DNA of 64,000 bases from Anaerolineaceae bacterium (GCA_020634165.1 JACKCF010000001.1:1364001-1428000); one strand, 5' to 3'; counted from the first letter of the stretch, positions 32,636 through 42,172 are shown. Notes: generated by a model not told the origin, from the sequence alone. Made by a program: numbers and translations.

Positions 32636-34324
32636 CTAGGCCAATTGTGCGATTAAGACCTCAAACGGTGACAGGCGCAGGTTTGGTTGAAGATTGGCTT
32701 CGCCAGAACGATCCTCGGTGGAGAAAAGGACCTCAGCCGATTTTGCCTCAGAATCGAGCACAACGCTCTGGCTTTCTTCAGAAAAATTCAGCGCAACCAG
32801 GCAGGTCTGGTTCGCCTTTGTATCTTGCCGGAGAAAGACCAGGCAGGATGAATTATCAGGATCGACGACCTGGTAATCGCCAGTGTTCAATGCTGGGGTA
32901 TTTTGGCGAAGCTGAATCAATCGCCGATAAAAATTGAGCATGGAAGTCGGATCATCTAGTTGATCGGCAACATTGACGCCCCTTGTACGGTTGGGATGCA
33001 GAGGCAGCCATGTTGTGCTACCTGACGGGCTGAAACCACCCTCGGCGCTGTTGTCCCATTGCATCGGCGTCCGGCAGCGGTCGCGCGTCGCCAGGAGCGA
33101 TGCTTCCAGCGCCTCATCTGCGGATTTGCCCAATTTCTGTGTCATGCGCTGATACAGATTGAGGGCCGCTGTGTCACGTATCTGGTCCTTACTGGCGAGT
33201 TTCAGGTTGGTCATACCGATTTCTTCACCGTAATACAGGAAAGGCGTTCCCTTCAGCGTCAGCATGAGGGCAGCATGTAAACGGGCCAATGCAGCGTCAT
33301 GCTCGCCATCTCCGTATCGCGTCCATACGCGCGATGCGTCATGGTTGTTGAGCGTGTTGCAGGGCCAGGCATCATCAGGCAGCTCAGACAGCCGCAATTC
33401 CTGATTGGCGCGTATATCGCTTGGCGTCAATCGCTTCAGCCGCATCAACGGAAAATTGAATACGAGATGCAGCTCATCGTCGTCTGAACCGTGAAATGTG
33501 ACGTCTTCATCTTCGCCTACAAGCACCCGATCACCAGGATATTGGTCGATGAGCGCGCGCAGTTCTTTTAATAGCTCATGCATCCCTGGTCGTTTGACCT
33601 GATACTTCATCAGTTGAGAGTATTCGGTGGGTGATAGCGAGTTGGGGTCGGGAATCTCATCAAATGACAGGGGGTAGCTGTGGTTGGGTAAGTCGAAATC
33701 TTCGTAGATGGTGGCAACAGCATCCAGGCGAAATCCATCCACGCCCATATCCAGCCAGAAGCGCACCGCATCCCACATGGCGGCTTTCACTTCTGGGTTA
33801 CGCCAGTTGAGGTCCGGTTGTTCCTTGAGGAAGGCATGATAGTAGTATTGCTCAGTGGCAGGGTCATATTCCCAGGCCGATCCGCCAAATATCGCCGCCC
33901 AATTGGTAGGAGGGCCGCCGTTTTGGCCATCGCGCCAGATGTACCAGTCTCTTTTGGGATTATCGCGGCTGGAACGGGATTCCTGGAACCAGGGGTGCTG
34001 ATCCGAGCTGTGATTGAGGACCAGATCAAGGATCACCCGAATGTTACGTGCATGCGCTTCTGTCAGGAAGGTTTTAAAATCTTCCAGTGTGCCGTATTCT
34101 GGGGCGACATCAACATAATCGGAGATGTCATAGCCGCAATCGATATATGGCGAGGGGTAGTGTGGCGATAACCAGATTGCGCCAATACCCAGATCGCGCA
34201 GATGATCGAGTTTTCCGATCATCCCTTTAAAATCACCAATGCCATCCCCATTCGCATCTGCAAAACTACGTGGGTAAATCTGATAGAAGACGGCCTGCTG
34301 CCACCATTTGAATTCAGTCACCAT
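32636..34324 (-). CDS. GH13 alpha-glucosidase (oligo-1,6-glucosidase-like)
   Basis: The 562-residue enzyme carries the four GH13 regions: DLVLNH (Asp100), GVDGFRLDAV with nucleophile Asp201, VLVGED with acid/base Glu271 and NNHDASR with Asp329. It opens with WWQQAVFYQIYPRSFADANGDGIGD, as in oligo-1,6-glucosidases, trehalose-6-phosphate hydrolases and sucrose isomerases. There is no signal peptide, so it acts on imported oligosaccharides. It hydrolyses alpha-glucosidic bonds; the exact linkage is not certain. No sugar transporter is adjacent. Confidence 0.9.
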   Translation of the reverse strand: MVTEFKWWQQAVFYQIYPRSFADANGDGIGDFKGMIGKLDHLRDLGIGAIWLSPHYPSPYIDCGYDISDYVDVAPEYGTLEDFKTFLTEAHARNIRVILDLVLNHSSDQHPWFQESRSSRDNPKRDWYIWRDGQNGGPPTNWAAIFGGSAWEYDPATEQYYYHAFLKEQPDLNWRNPEVKAAMWDAVRFWLDMGVDGFRLDAVATIYEDFDLPNHSYPLSFDEIPDPNSLSPTEYSQLMKYQVKRPGMHELLKELRALIDQYPGDRVLVGEDEDVTFHGSDDDELHLVFNFPLMRLKRLTPSDIRANQELRLSELPDDAWPCNTLNNHDASRVWTRYGDGEHDAALARLHAALMLTLKGTPFLYYGEEIGMTNLKLASKDQIRDTAALNLYQRMTQKLGKSADEALEASLLATRDRCRTPMQWDNSAEGGFSPSGSTTWLPLHPNRTRGVNVADQLDDPTSMLNFYRRLIQLRQNTPALNTGDYQVVDPDNSSCLVFLRQDTKANQTCLVALNFSEESQSVVLDSEAKSAEVLFSTEDRSGEANLQPNLRLSPFEVLIAQLA

Positions 34325-34430
34325 CTATTCCCTTGCAATGAATGAATGCCAAGCTAATAAAGCCGCCGAAATTATAGCAGGTTCATTCATAAGCAGGGAT
34401 GGGTTTGATAGCGGTTCTTAGTCGATTGTT

Positions 34431-35348
34431 TTAGCTAGTGTTGGCGTGAGGAATGTAATTAGCGTCATATAGCTCCGGCTTGAGAAATGCCAATATGCGA
34501 TTATTGGTTATATCTGCCTGATCTACCGGGAACAGGTGCCCACCGTTAAGAACAAGCTCTGCTTCAATCTGAGGAATAAGACGTCGTGCGCGTTCTATTT
34601 CCACTTTTGGTCGGCACGTTCCATCATGCTCCCCAATTAACAGGAGTACAGGCATTGCGAGACTCCGCAAGGCTTCATCCGAAAAGCGCGACACCACACC
34701 AAGGTTGAGTTCCTGTGGTTTGTAAGCTTGCGCGCCGATCATGAACTGTTCCGTAAGTGGGTGATGTGTGCCGAGGGGTTCGGTAGTCATCCATTGGAAT
34801 GCACGATAGAAGTTGCGTCGTGTTGGTCTGATAAAAACGGGCAGCATATGGAACATAAACTGCCAGCGCATTCGCCCAAGGCTGCCGGACGGACTGAGCA
34901 GTACAAGACGGTCTATGCGCTCTGGCAGGGCAAGTGCTAGATTCAGTGCCTGCCAGCCGCCCTGGGAGTGCCCAATGAGGCAAATGTGATCGAGACCGAG
35001 TGCATCTAAGGTTTCAGTCAGCCAATTTGCGCAATCCTCAGGCGTCCTTAGCCGATGAGTGGGCACACTGCGCCCCATCTGATCCACGACATCAGGAGCG
35101 TAAACTCTGAAATAGCGGCTTAGGGCACCGATGTTCGGATACCAGACGGGAGAACTGATTTGAGCGCCGTGAATCAGGACCAATGGCGGCAGCGCTTCTA
35201 ATCCTGCAACGTTGATATGGGTTAAGCCGAAGCGGGTTGTGACATCATAGGCCTGATGAGGAACATCCCAAAGAGACAGCGTAGCATCATAAGCTGTCCA
35301 AAACCGATCAGCAGCTTCAGGTGTCCGAAATCGTGACTTGTCAACCAT
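34431..35348 (-). CDS. Alpha/beta hydrolase
   Basis: The 305-residue protein has the alpha/beta hydrolase plan: oxyanion region LVLIHGAQ, nucleophile elbow LIGHSQGGWQA, acidic residue in LIGEHDGTCRP and catalytic His in LNGGHLFPVDQ. It has no signal peptide. It looks like a cytosolic esterase or C-C hydrolase of the epoxide-hydrolase-like branch. The substrate cannot be read. It lies 47 bp downstream of the GHMP kinase gene on the same strand and may be the last gene of that unit. Confidence 0.82.
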   Translation of the reverse strand: MVDKSRFRTPEAADRFWTAYDATLSLWDVPHQAYDVTTRFGLTHINVAGLEALPPLVLIHGAQISSPVWYPNIGALSRYFRVYAPDVVDQMGRSVPTHRLRTPEDCANWLTETLDALGLDHICLIGHSQGGWQALNLALALPERIDRLVLLSPSGSLGRMRWQFMFHMLPVFIRPTRRNFYRAFQWMTTEPLGTHHPLTEQFMIGAQAYKPQELNLGVVSRFSDEALRSLAMPVLLLIGEHDGTCRPKVEIERARRLIPQIEAELVLNGGHLFPVDQADITNNRILAFLKPELYDANYIPHANTS

Positions 35349-35395
35349 TATCCCGAACCTAACCTACGACAGCTTACGATGGCAAGAAATTTTGG

Positions 35396-36406
35396 TTATG
35401 AAGTCGGTCGTATAGCAATAACCCGCGATCCAATAGCCTTAAGTTTCTCAGACAATGTGCGAAGCATGGCCTCGTCAGTATAGGTGCCGACAATCGCCCC
35501 GCCGGAACCTGCGAATTTGGCGCTCGCCCCACAGGCACGCGCCGTTTCCACCATGTCAACCTGCCAGGCTGGCAATTTCGCGATTTGCTGCCGCATATTG
35601 AAGTTCGCATCAATCAGGTCTGCCAATCGGGGCAGGTCATTAGCGAGGATCGCTTCACGGCCATCTGCTGCATATTGCGCGAACTGCTGCATCGCGCTGA
35701 CCACTTCTTGTTCGCCTCGGTTATACCGCCCGCGAATATCATTATGGAAAACCTCTGTCGGTTCACCTAACTGCGTGTGATAAGCAATGTAGAGTGGTAA
35801 GTCTTTTGCCCAATTCAGATACTCGTAATGATAATGTTTGATGCCGTTTTTAACCCGTGCCTGCGATTCATCGAAATCCATATAGACCATGCCTTCATAA
35901 GCCTGAATCACACGGTCTTGCAGGCCCGCTGAAATGCCGAGTTCATCGGTTTCTACCGATAATACAAAGGAGGGCTGGATTTCGAGAGGCATCTCAACGT
36001 CATAGAAGGCCATTAAACAGCGAAGCATAGCTGTGATAATCGAGCTGGACCCCGCAAGCCCGACCTGCCTCGGAATATGGCTTTCATAGCGAACAGAGAA
36101 ATTATCTGAGTGCAGTTGAATACCCTGCGCTGTGCAATAATCTACAAAGCGCTTGATGGTCGCTTTCAATAACCGAACGCCGCCGTAGTAGCCATGTGAC
36201 GAGACATCTTCTGCCAGCTCATATATCGAACGGAAGCGTCCATGATCGTATTGCGACGGAATAATTTCGAGCGTATGCCAATCATAAAGCGTGACTTCTG
36301 AATAGAAGTCCTTGACGCTAAAGGAGATGGTCTTGCCGTTGTACCCATCCGAAGGATTCCCCAGCAAGCCAGCCCGAGCATAGGCGCGTTTTCGGATAAT
36401 ACGCAT
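35396..36406 (-). CDS. GHMP-family sugar kinase (glucuronokinase-like)
   Basis: The 336-residue protein starts MRIIRKRAYARAGLLGNPSDGYNGKTISF, and has the GHMP phosphate-binding motif IPRQVGLAGSSSIITAML (about 112-129) and the C-terminal Gly-rich motif CGASAKFAGSGGAIVG. The overall pattern is close to plant-type glucuronokinases, which make glucuronic acid 1-phosphate from glucuronate and ATP. Its start overlaps the stop of galU by one base. A coupled kinase plus nucleotidyltransferase would turn a free sugar acid or sugar into a UDP-sugar. The sugar is inferred, not proven. Confidence 0.78.
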   Translation of the reverse strand: MRIIRKRAYARAGLLGNPSDGYNGKTISFSVKDFYSEVTLYDWHTLEIIPSQYDHGRFRSIYELAEDVSSHGYYGGVRLLKATIKRFVDYCTAQGIQLHSDNFSVRYESHIPRQVGLAGSSSIITAMLRCLMAFYDVEMPLEIQPSFVLSVETDELGISAGLQDRVIQAYEGMVYMDFDESQARVKNGIKHYHYEYLNWAKDLPLYIAYHTQLGEPTEVFHNDIRGRYNRGEQEVVSAMQQFAQYAADGREAILANDLPRLADLIDANFNMRQQIAKLPAWQVDMVETARACGASAKFAGSGGAIVGTYTDEAMLRTLSEKLKAIGSRVIAIRPTS

Positions 36407-37284
36407 CAGGATTCGCCTTTGAGCAAGTCGCTAACATACTTGCGCAGGTCTTCACCATACATTGGGTCGGCCAGTGCAAACTCAATGAACGCGCGGTAAT
36501 ACGATGGGAAGCTACCAATATCGAAGCGCCGTTCATTTTCAGTGAGGCGTACACCATAAACACGATGACCATCCTGAATCAGCAAACGAATGGCGTCGGT
36601 TAGCTGGATTTCCCCGCCTGCACCTGGCGTTGTGCGTTGCAACGCCTCAAATATGACCGGATTGAAAATATAGCGTGCCGCGACGGCCAATTGGCTTGGT
36701 GCGTCTTCGACCGTTGGCTTTTCCACAATATCTGCTAGCTCGAAGATGTCATCGTCCGTCTTTGGGTGAGCAATCCCATAACGATAGACTTCATTTTTGG
36801 GAACAGTCTCGAATGCGATGACAGCGGCGCATTCATTCTTGTCAAAGCAGGCCTGCATGCGTGATAACAACTTCGCGTCACCACCATGTATGATGGAATC
36901 ACCCAGCGCAACCACAAAAGGTTGGTCAGTTATGAAATCGCTGGCAGATTGCACAGCATGGCCCAGGCCGAGCAGTTGGCGCTGACGGGTGAAATAGTAT
37001 TTCACAGGCATATAATCAAGCTGGAGTTCTGCCAGGGCATCTTCTTTGCCGCGCTCCCGCAGCATATTTACCAGCGATTCATTCAGGTCAAAGTAATTTT
37101 CAATAGAGGTCTTGCCCGCACCCGTAATGAATAGTATCTGGTCGACCCCGTTTTCAATCAGTTCTTCAACAATATAGTGAACAACGGGTTTACGCCCAAC
37201 GGCCAGCATTTCTTTTGGTTTTGATTTGGTCAGCGGTAACAGACGAGTACCAAGTCCGGCGACAGGTACAACAGCAATGCTCAT
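36406..37284 (-). CDS. galU: UTP-glucose-1-phosphate uridylyltransferase
   Basis: The product begins MSIAVVPVAGLGTRLLPLTKSKPKEMLAVGRKPV, the nucleotide-binding signature of GalU, and continues with ITGAGKTSIENYFD, VVALGDSIIHGG, VEKPT and GEIQLTDAI. It makes UDP-glucose from glucose 1-phosphate and UTP, for glycan synthesis. The frame is open for two more codons to a TTG at 37290, which in fact has the better-spaced AAGGA; I keep the ATG. It overlaps the GHMP kinase gene. The Wzy-like protein elsewhere in the window may use its product. Confidence 0.9.
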   Translation of the reverse strand: MSIAVVPVAGLGTRLLPLTKSKPKEMLAVGRKPVVHYIVEELIENGVDQILFITGAGKTSIENYFDLNESLVNMLRERGKEDALAELQLDYMPVKYYFTRQRQLLGLGHAVQSASDFITDQPFVVALGDSIIHGGDAKLLSRMQACFDKNECAAVIAFETVPKNEVYRYGIAHPKTDDDIFELADIVEKPTVEDAPSQLAVAARYIFNPVIFEALQRTTPGAGGEIQLTDAIRLLIQDGHRVYGVRLTENERRFDIGSFPSYYRAFIEFALADPMYGEDLRKYVSDLLKGES

Positions 37285-37513
37285 AAACAAGTCTATCCTT
37301 TAGGTAAAGTATCAATTCAAATGATCCCCGCAACACCAACGGGATGAACAAATGGTATCTTCTGATTCATATCGTTGGGCCGTTACAAATGAATTGCGAG
37401 TTATTAAATGATGAAACAGTATTCTTGTCTGAAAGGTGTTTCTTTGTAATGTTTAGGAAGTATACACCGCTTGTTCGCCAAAGTGTAACTGTACATCGTA
37501 TAAAGGCTGGATG

Positions 37514-37822
37514 TCATTTTTCCTCTGCCTGGATGACCATTTCTACGTCGACCCTATCGCCTTCCTCAAGCTTTTCTGCTTTGCGGACGCTCGCTTTTAC
37601 CGGAACGAGATAGCGTCCATCCTTTGGGAACAGCGAAGTGGTAAACTCCGTATCTCCAATCTGCACAACCACTGGGATCACCCCCCAACCATAGGTGACC
37701 AGGCTGGAAATCGCTTCGATGTCATGGCTTTCCTCCTCTGGGATCACCACAAAATACCAGGGAGCAGGGCCACGCCAGTAAATCATTTCGCCGCTGAACT
37801 CAAAAATCATAGTGGGTTGCAT
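37514..37822 (-). CDS. DUF1905 domain protein
   Basis: The 102-residue protein has the DUF1905 pattern: FEFSGEMIYWRGPAPWYFVVIPEEES, GWGVIPVVVQIGDTEFTTSLFPKDGRYLVPVKASVRKAEKLEEGDRV and VEMVI near the end. DUF1905 is a small beta-barrel fold of unknown function, often joined to a bacteriocin-protection domain; that second domain is absent here. The 223 bp between it and galU (37291-37513) hold nothing I can identify. Confidence 0.8.
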   Translation of the reverse strand: MQPTMIFEFSGEMIYWRGPAPWYFVVIPEEESHDIEAISSLVTYGWGVIPVVVQIGDTEFTTSLFPKDGRYLVPVKASVRKAEKLEEGDRVDVEMVIQAEEK

Positions 37823-37965
37823 GGCCTACCTGTCGATTGCAATACGATTGCACTTAAGAGTGATTTACCTGTGAGTTTGTACCTCGTATCGTATCACTGA
37901 TTCTGTTTGCCTATGGCAAAAACGAATGGGATTTTTAGGAGAATGGAACCTATCTGGACACGGCA

Positions 37966-37997
37966 AAAGCCGCTGCTCAATACAGAACAGCGGCTTT
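37966..37997 (-). terminator. Terminator of the cytochrome bc operon
   Basis: AAAGCCGCTG (37966-37975) and CAGCGGCTTT (37988-37997) form a 10-bp stem with a 12-nt loop. Read on the minus strand it ends in TTTT and lies 32 bp after the cytochrome c stop. Confidence 0.7.
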
Positions 37998-38028
37998 GCT
38001 GGCATTGTTGACTGTAATTTATAATGTT

Positions 38029-39084
38029 CTATTGTGACTGTGTGATGGTTGGTGCAGTCGGTTGTAGGCTGCGCAGATAGGCGATAATCGAGTTGATCTG
38101 TGCATCGCTGAAGCGCCCACCCCAGGCTGGCATCACTGTCCCATTGACGCCCATCGCGATGATCTGGCGCATCGCCGCATCGGACGTGCTGTCCAGGAAC
38201 AGGCTGTTGTTCAGTGCCGGGGCCAATGGCGATCCATAGCCATCGACGCCATGACAGGATGTACAGGTGATGCTGAATAGACGGTCACCGCTGGCAATCG
38301 CTTCAGGACTCATGTCGAGCGGTTCGGCTTCTACAACAGGGATTTCAACGCCTGCCGATTGAATTTCCGGCCAGCGCAGGATCAGGGCAACCAATGAATC
38401 AACCTGAGCATCGTCAAGCGCATTGTCCCAACCTGCCATCAGCGTTCCTGGCACACCCTGTTCGATTATGCGGACAATTTCATAGGTTTCTGTGGCCCGT
38501 AGTGTCTCGCTATCCAGCGCGGGAGCCAGCACCGTTCCTTCCATATTGATGCCATGACACGATGTGCAGTTTTCAGCATAGAGCGTAAGTCCGGTTGAGA
38601 GCCGATCACCATCAGCCAACTCACTGACCATCGTCAGCGTTTCTTCAGGGATTTCTGCGACGACCATTTCCGGTGGGATCAGGTCGCGCTCATCAGCGAT
38701 GGCGTAGACGCTGTCCCAGTCCACATGTTGAATCATGGACACCAGCGATTCGATCTGTGCTTGACTGAGAATGCCGCCCTCCTCGATGCCATATGCCGCC
38801 ATCTGGGTGGCGTAGCGTCCACGTTCAATCGTGCGATACATCTCAATCGGGTCCATCTCGGCGATGACGTTTAGCGCAGGATAGACACCCAGCCCTTCGC
38901 CAGATGCACCATGACAGACAACGCAGTTCTCCAGGTAAATATCGACGCCTTCGACAACGGCGGATTGTAATTGAGTTGTTGCGGCGCGGCTTTGCAAGGT
39001 AGGTTCCCGGACGATGACCATCGCCATTGAGATGAGCAGCAGCCCAGTCGCCAGGAAGCCAATCCAGCTTTGTGTACGGGTCAT
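38029..39084 (-). CDS. Membrane-anchored triheme cytochrome c
   Basis: The 351-residue protein has one N-terminal membrane helix (IGFLATGLLLISMAMVIV) and three haem c motifs: CVVCH (54-58), CTSCH (173-177) and CTSCH (274-278). It is three mono-haem domains in a row, with Met candidates in LMAGW and VMPAW after the second and third. It lies last in the operon after cytochrome b and the Rieske gene, its start overlapping the Rieske stop by 4 bp. It takes the place of cytochrome c1 as electron acceptor from the Rieske protein and passes electrons to an oxidase or another acceptor outside the membrane. Confidence 0.9.
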   Translation of the reverse strand: MTRTQSWIGFLATGLLLISMAMVIVREPTLQSRAATTQLQSAVVEGVDIYLENCVVCHGASGEGLGVYPALNVIAEMDPIEMYRTIERGRYATQMAAYGIEEGGILSQAQIESLVSMIQHVDWDSVYAIADERDLIPPEMVVAEIPEETLTMVSELADGDRLSTGLTLYAENCTSCHGINMEGTVLAPALDSETLRATETYEIVRIIEQGVPGTLMAGWDNALDDAQVDSLVALILRWPEIQSAGVEIPVVEAEPLDMSPEAIASGDRLFSITCTSCHGVDGYGSPLAPALNNSLFLDSTSDAAMRQIIAMGVNGTVMPAWGGRFSDAQINSIIAYLRSLQPTAPTITQSQ

Positions 39085-39608
39085 GATGTCACCTCCTGAG
39101 GATAGATTGCATCAGTGACAGAGGCGTGGTCACGCTCAATGCGTTCACCCGTATCGACTGAGATACGGCCATCGACAATGGTCACCGGGAAGCGATCCAG
39201 TGGGCGCGGGGCAGGTGGGTTGATAACTTCACCGTCTGCCTCGAAGGCCGATGCGTGGCACGGGCAAACAAACTGACCTTTTTCCGGTTCCCAGGGCACA
39301 GCGCAGCCCAGGTGCGTGCATTTCTGGTACAGGGCCAGAAAACCACCATCATCCTGCCGAACCAGATAGAAACGGCCACTGGTAATAGGTGTCACACTGC
39401 CAAGAGGGTAGTCATCGACCAGACCGAGATCGAAGGTGCCGCCAAACTGGCCTTCAATCACGCGCGGGGCGAAGAAGTTCAGTGAAAGTGCGCCACCCGC
39501 CGCCAATGTGATGGCCCCTGTTGCTGCCCAGGCCAGTTGCAAAAAGTCACGCCGAGAAACTTCTTCTGTTTCGGGTTTTACATCGGGCTTCTTTGCGACT
39601 TCAGCCAT
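39081..39608 (-). CDS. Rieske iron-sulfur protein of the cytochrome bc complex
   Basis: The 175-residue product (start MAEVAKKP at 39608, with GGAGGTG upstream) has a twin-arginine-type signal/anchor (SRRDFLQLAWAATGAITLAAGGALSLNFF) and the Rieske cluster ligands in CTHLGC (97-102) and CPCHAS (115-120). It moves electrons from quinol at cytochrome b to the triheme cytochrome. The start overlaps the cytochrome b stop in TAATG. An ATG seven codons further up at 39629 would overlap cytochrome b more and is less likely. Confidence 0.93.
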   Translation of the reverse strand: MAEVAKKPDVKPETEEVSRRDFLQLAWAATGAITLAAGGALSLNFFAPRVIEGQFGGTFDLGLVDDYPLGSVTPITSGRFYLVRQDDGGFLALYQKCTHLGCAVPWEPEKGQFVCPCHASAFEADGEVINPPAPRPLDRFPVTIVDGRISVDTGERIERDHASVTDAIYPQEVTS

Positions 39609-40993
39609 TAGAGCACCTCCCAGGGCCACATCAGCGCCATGCCTTCCCCACGGAAAGCGACCCCGATCACGGTCAAAACCACAAAGGCAACCACCAGCAG
39701 CACGAACAATGCCTGCCGCGTTTCATCACGATTTGCTCTGAAAAGTGCCTTCATAGCTGCGCCGAACATCAGGAAGGCGACCAGTAAGATCAACAGGGGC
39801 AGCACACCATTGCTGATGAGCGTCGGCAGGGTTGGCAGCAGCGCCGGGAAGTCGATGACATATTCATCGAGGATGACCAGCAGCGGCGTCCCAATCAGTG
39901 CGACGAGCGCGGCGAACCAGGCCATACGGCGCCCTCTTCGTGAGCCGAACCAGATGCCTTCGGTATCGCTGTCGAACTTGAGATACGGGAAGGCGATCAG
40001 TGCGCCCAGCCCTAAAGCCGGAATGATGATGGCACCGATGACGGGATGGAAGTGCAGCAGCAGTTCCTGAATGCCCATGAAGTACCAGGCAGCTTTAGCT
40101 GGGTTCGGGCTGTGATTGGGATCGGCGGCAGCTTCCAGCGGGGCATTGATCCAGGCAGCCCAGGCGACCAGTAAGGCCATCATCACCAGTGCGAAAACAA
40201 ACTCGATGCTGACCAGATGCGGTAGAGTCGGCACTTTTTCCAGACGTTCCGGTGGTGCTTCGTCGATGTTACGTGGGACGGTGAGTGCGTCTTTACGAAC
40301 GCGCCAGATATGGAATGAGGCGATGAAGAAAATGGCCATCGGGATGATCGCGACGTGTAGGCCGTAGAAATTGGTCAGGGTTGCGCCGCTCACTTCCGGC
40401 CCGCCCAGGATGAAATTGCTGAGAGCATCGCCAATTACTGGAATATAGCTCAGCAGGCTGGCCCCGACGGTTACCGCCCAGTAGGCTAATTGATCCCAGG
40501 GCAGCAGATAGCCCGTAAAGTTGGCGATGACAACCAGCAGCAGCAAGCCAATACCCAGCACCCAGTTGAATTCACGCGGCGGACGCAGCCCGCCCGTGAA
40601 GAACACCCGCAGCAGGTGCAGCACGGTGACGATCACCAGCAGGTTGCCGCTCCAATGATGCAGATTGCGGATGAACTGACCGTAGTTGACCTCTGTTTGC
40701 AGGGCCAGCATATCGCTGTAGGCGGTTTCCGGCGCCGGAGTGTAGACGAACATCAGCATGATGCCCGTCCCGACCAGGATAGCCAGCAGCATGATCGCCA
40801 GCCCACCCAGGCCCCAGGTATAGGTAAATTTGAGCGACGCTTTATTCACGCGGCTGGGATGAATATGCAGCAGCAGGTTATTCATCACATAGCGCAGCCG
40901 TGAGCGGTCGTCTGTTAGTGGCAGATCATCGCGATTGATGGAATCCGCTACGCGGCGGGGTAGTTGATCTGAACGTGGGTCAATCGATGACAT
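39608..40993 (-). CDS. Cytochrome b of a bc-type complex (fused b6/subunit IV-like)
   Basis: The 461-residue integral membrane protein has the four haem-binding His in two helices (LHHWSGNLLVIVTVLHLLRVF and FYGLHVAIIPMAIFFIASFHIWRV). The C-terminal half has AAWYFMGIQELLLHFHPV where other proteins carry PEWY. The length is that of full cytochrome b, with both halves in one chain. It oxidises quinol on the outer face and feeds the Rieske protein. It is preceded by a DUF5666-like gene after 29 bp. Confidence 0.93.
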   Translation of the reverse strand: MSSIDPRSDQLPRRVADSINRDDLPLTDDRSRLRYVMNNLLLHIHPSRVNKASLKFTYTWGLGGLAIMLLAILVGTGIMLMFVYTPAPETAYSDMLALQTEVNYGQFIRNLHHWSGNLLVIVTVLHLLRVFFTGGLRPPREFNWVLGIGLLLLVVIANFTGYLLPWDQLAYWAVTVGASLLSYIPVIGDALSNFILGGPEVSGATLTNFYGLHVAIIPMAIFFIASFHIWRVRKDALTVPRNIDEAPPERLEKVPTLPHLVSIEFVFALVMMALLVAWAAWINAPLEAAADPNHSPNPAKAAWYFMGIQELLLHFHPVIGAIIIPALGLGALIAFPYLKFDSDTEGIWFGSRRGRRMAWFAALVALIGTPLLVILDEYVIDFPALLPTLPTLISNGVLPLLILLVAFLMFGAAMKALFRANRDETRQALFVLLVVAFVVLTVIGVAFRGEGMALMWPWEVL

Positions 40994-41022
40994 GGCTGTG
41001 TCTCCCTGTTAGACGCACCGAA

Positions 41023-42024
41023 TTAATCGGTGCGGCCACCACGGTAGCCATTGCCCTGGTTGGAATCTTGCGCGTTGCCCTGGCCATTGTCTTGGCCGTT
41101 GCCTTGGCCATTGTCCTGACCATTGCGGCCAGGACCTGCCCATAATTGGCGTCCGTTCGGGTCACGCAGCATGATGGTTTCGCCTGTTTCCGTCTTGCGG
41201 ATGTCACCCGCCATGAATTGGTCGCCAGACCAGAAGCCATAAACTTCCACCGGATCACCTACGCTGAGTGTCACGCCCTGGCTTTGCCAGAATTGAGGCT
41301 GCCCCATCTGTAGATTGAGGTTGGTGCCGTCATCCACGTTCAGTACAACGTTACCGTTGGTCACTGCGCCGATGGTGCCTGTCAGTGTAAGCCAGTCTTC
41401 TGGTGCGACCTGGAATTGTGCCTCGCCTGCTTCGCCAGCGACGTGTTCGCCAGTTCCATTGGTGTTGTCAGCGCCGCCAGCCCACATCGGTTGACCAGCT
41501 TCATTGCGAATGACGAGTTCTGCGCCATTAGCGGTTACAACACGGGCATGGACCTGTTCACCGTTATAGTAGCCATCCACGCTGATCGTATCGCCAATGG
41601 CCAGCGGCACATTCTGGGCTTGCCAGTAAGTAGGCGGGCCAAGCTCGACGTAGAATTCGCCTTCTTCAGTTGCGATTGTGAAGCCGAAATCTTCGAGATC
41701 CGTGATGGTGCCCTCTGCTAGCCAGGGATCGCCCATCGAATCTTCGGCCTGGACAACAGGCTGCGGATTGGGGGTCACGACTGTGTCGGCAGTTGCGACG
41801 CTATCCACCGTTGTGGCTGTATCCGCTGTAGATTCTGTGGTGGCGACGATTTCAGCGTCTTGAACGTCTTCTTGCGTCGCTCCGGTGGTAGGCTGCACAT
41901 CGGCTGCGTTGTTCAGCAGCACGTCCGATTCCTGCGGTGCGGCGTTATTTGCATCCATTAGTCCAAAGGCGACGATGGCCACAATAGCGACTACCAAACC
42001 GCCGATGATTAGTTTCTGTCCCAT
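41023..42024 (-). CDS. Membrane-anchored DUF5666-like protein with two tandem repeats and a Gly/Asn/Gln tail
   Basis: The 333-residue protein has an N-terminal helix (LIIGGLVVAIVAIVAFGLM), a Thr/Val/Asp-rich linker and two repeats. Repeat 1 (about 100-180) runs from WLAEGTITDLEDFGF to GQPMWAG; repeat 2 (about 210-290) runs from WLTLTGTIGAVTNG to GRQLWAG. Each has YWQAQNVPL or FWQSQGVTL followed by GDxxxVxGY/F, as in DUF5666-type beta-barrels. The tail is made of GQDNGQGN-type repeats. It is the first gene of the bc operon. An extracytoplasmic assembly or metal-related role is possible but unproven. Confidence 0.72.
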   Translation of the reverse strand: MGQKLIIGGLVVAIVAIVAFGLMDANNAAPQESDVLLNNAADVQPTTGATQEDVQDAEIVATTESTADTATTVDSVATADTVVTPNPQPVVQAEDSMGDPWLAEGTITDLEDFGFTIATEEGEFYVELGPPTYWQAQNVPLAIGDTISVDGYYNGEQVHARVVTANGAELVIRNEAGQPMWAGGADNTNGTGEHVAGEAGEAQFQVAPEDWLTLTGTIGAVTNGNVVLNVDDGTNLNLQMGQPQFWQSQGVTLSVGDPVEVYGFWSGDQFMAGDIRKTETGETIMLRDPNGRQLWAGPGRNGQDNGQGNGQDNGQGNAQDSNQGNGYRGGRTD

Positions 42025-42172
42025 GATGATGTCTCCTGAAAAGTCCTCAGTTCTTTACGGTGACATCATGCTTGGAACTTGTGTAGACAATGTGAAGACG
42101 TCATGTGGGGATTGTGTCGATAAAATTTGGCTGCAACGGAGTAAAGCAAGAATTCTCTGCGCTAGGTAGACC

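Noticed and set aside
41040..41110. Short tandem repeats resembling a CRISPR or minisatellite
   Set aside because: They are in frame and encode the GQDNGQGN tail of the DUF5666-like protein. There are no spacers of constant length.
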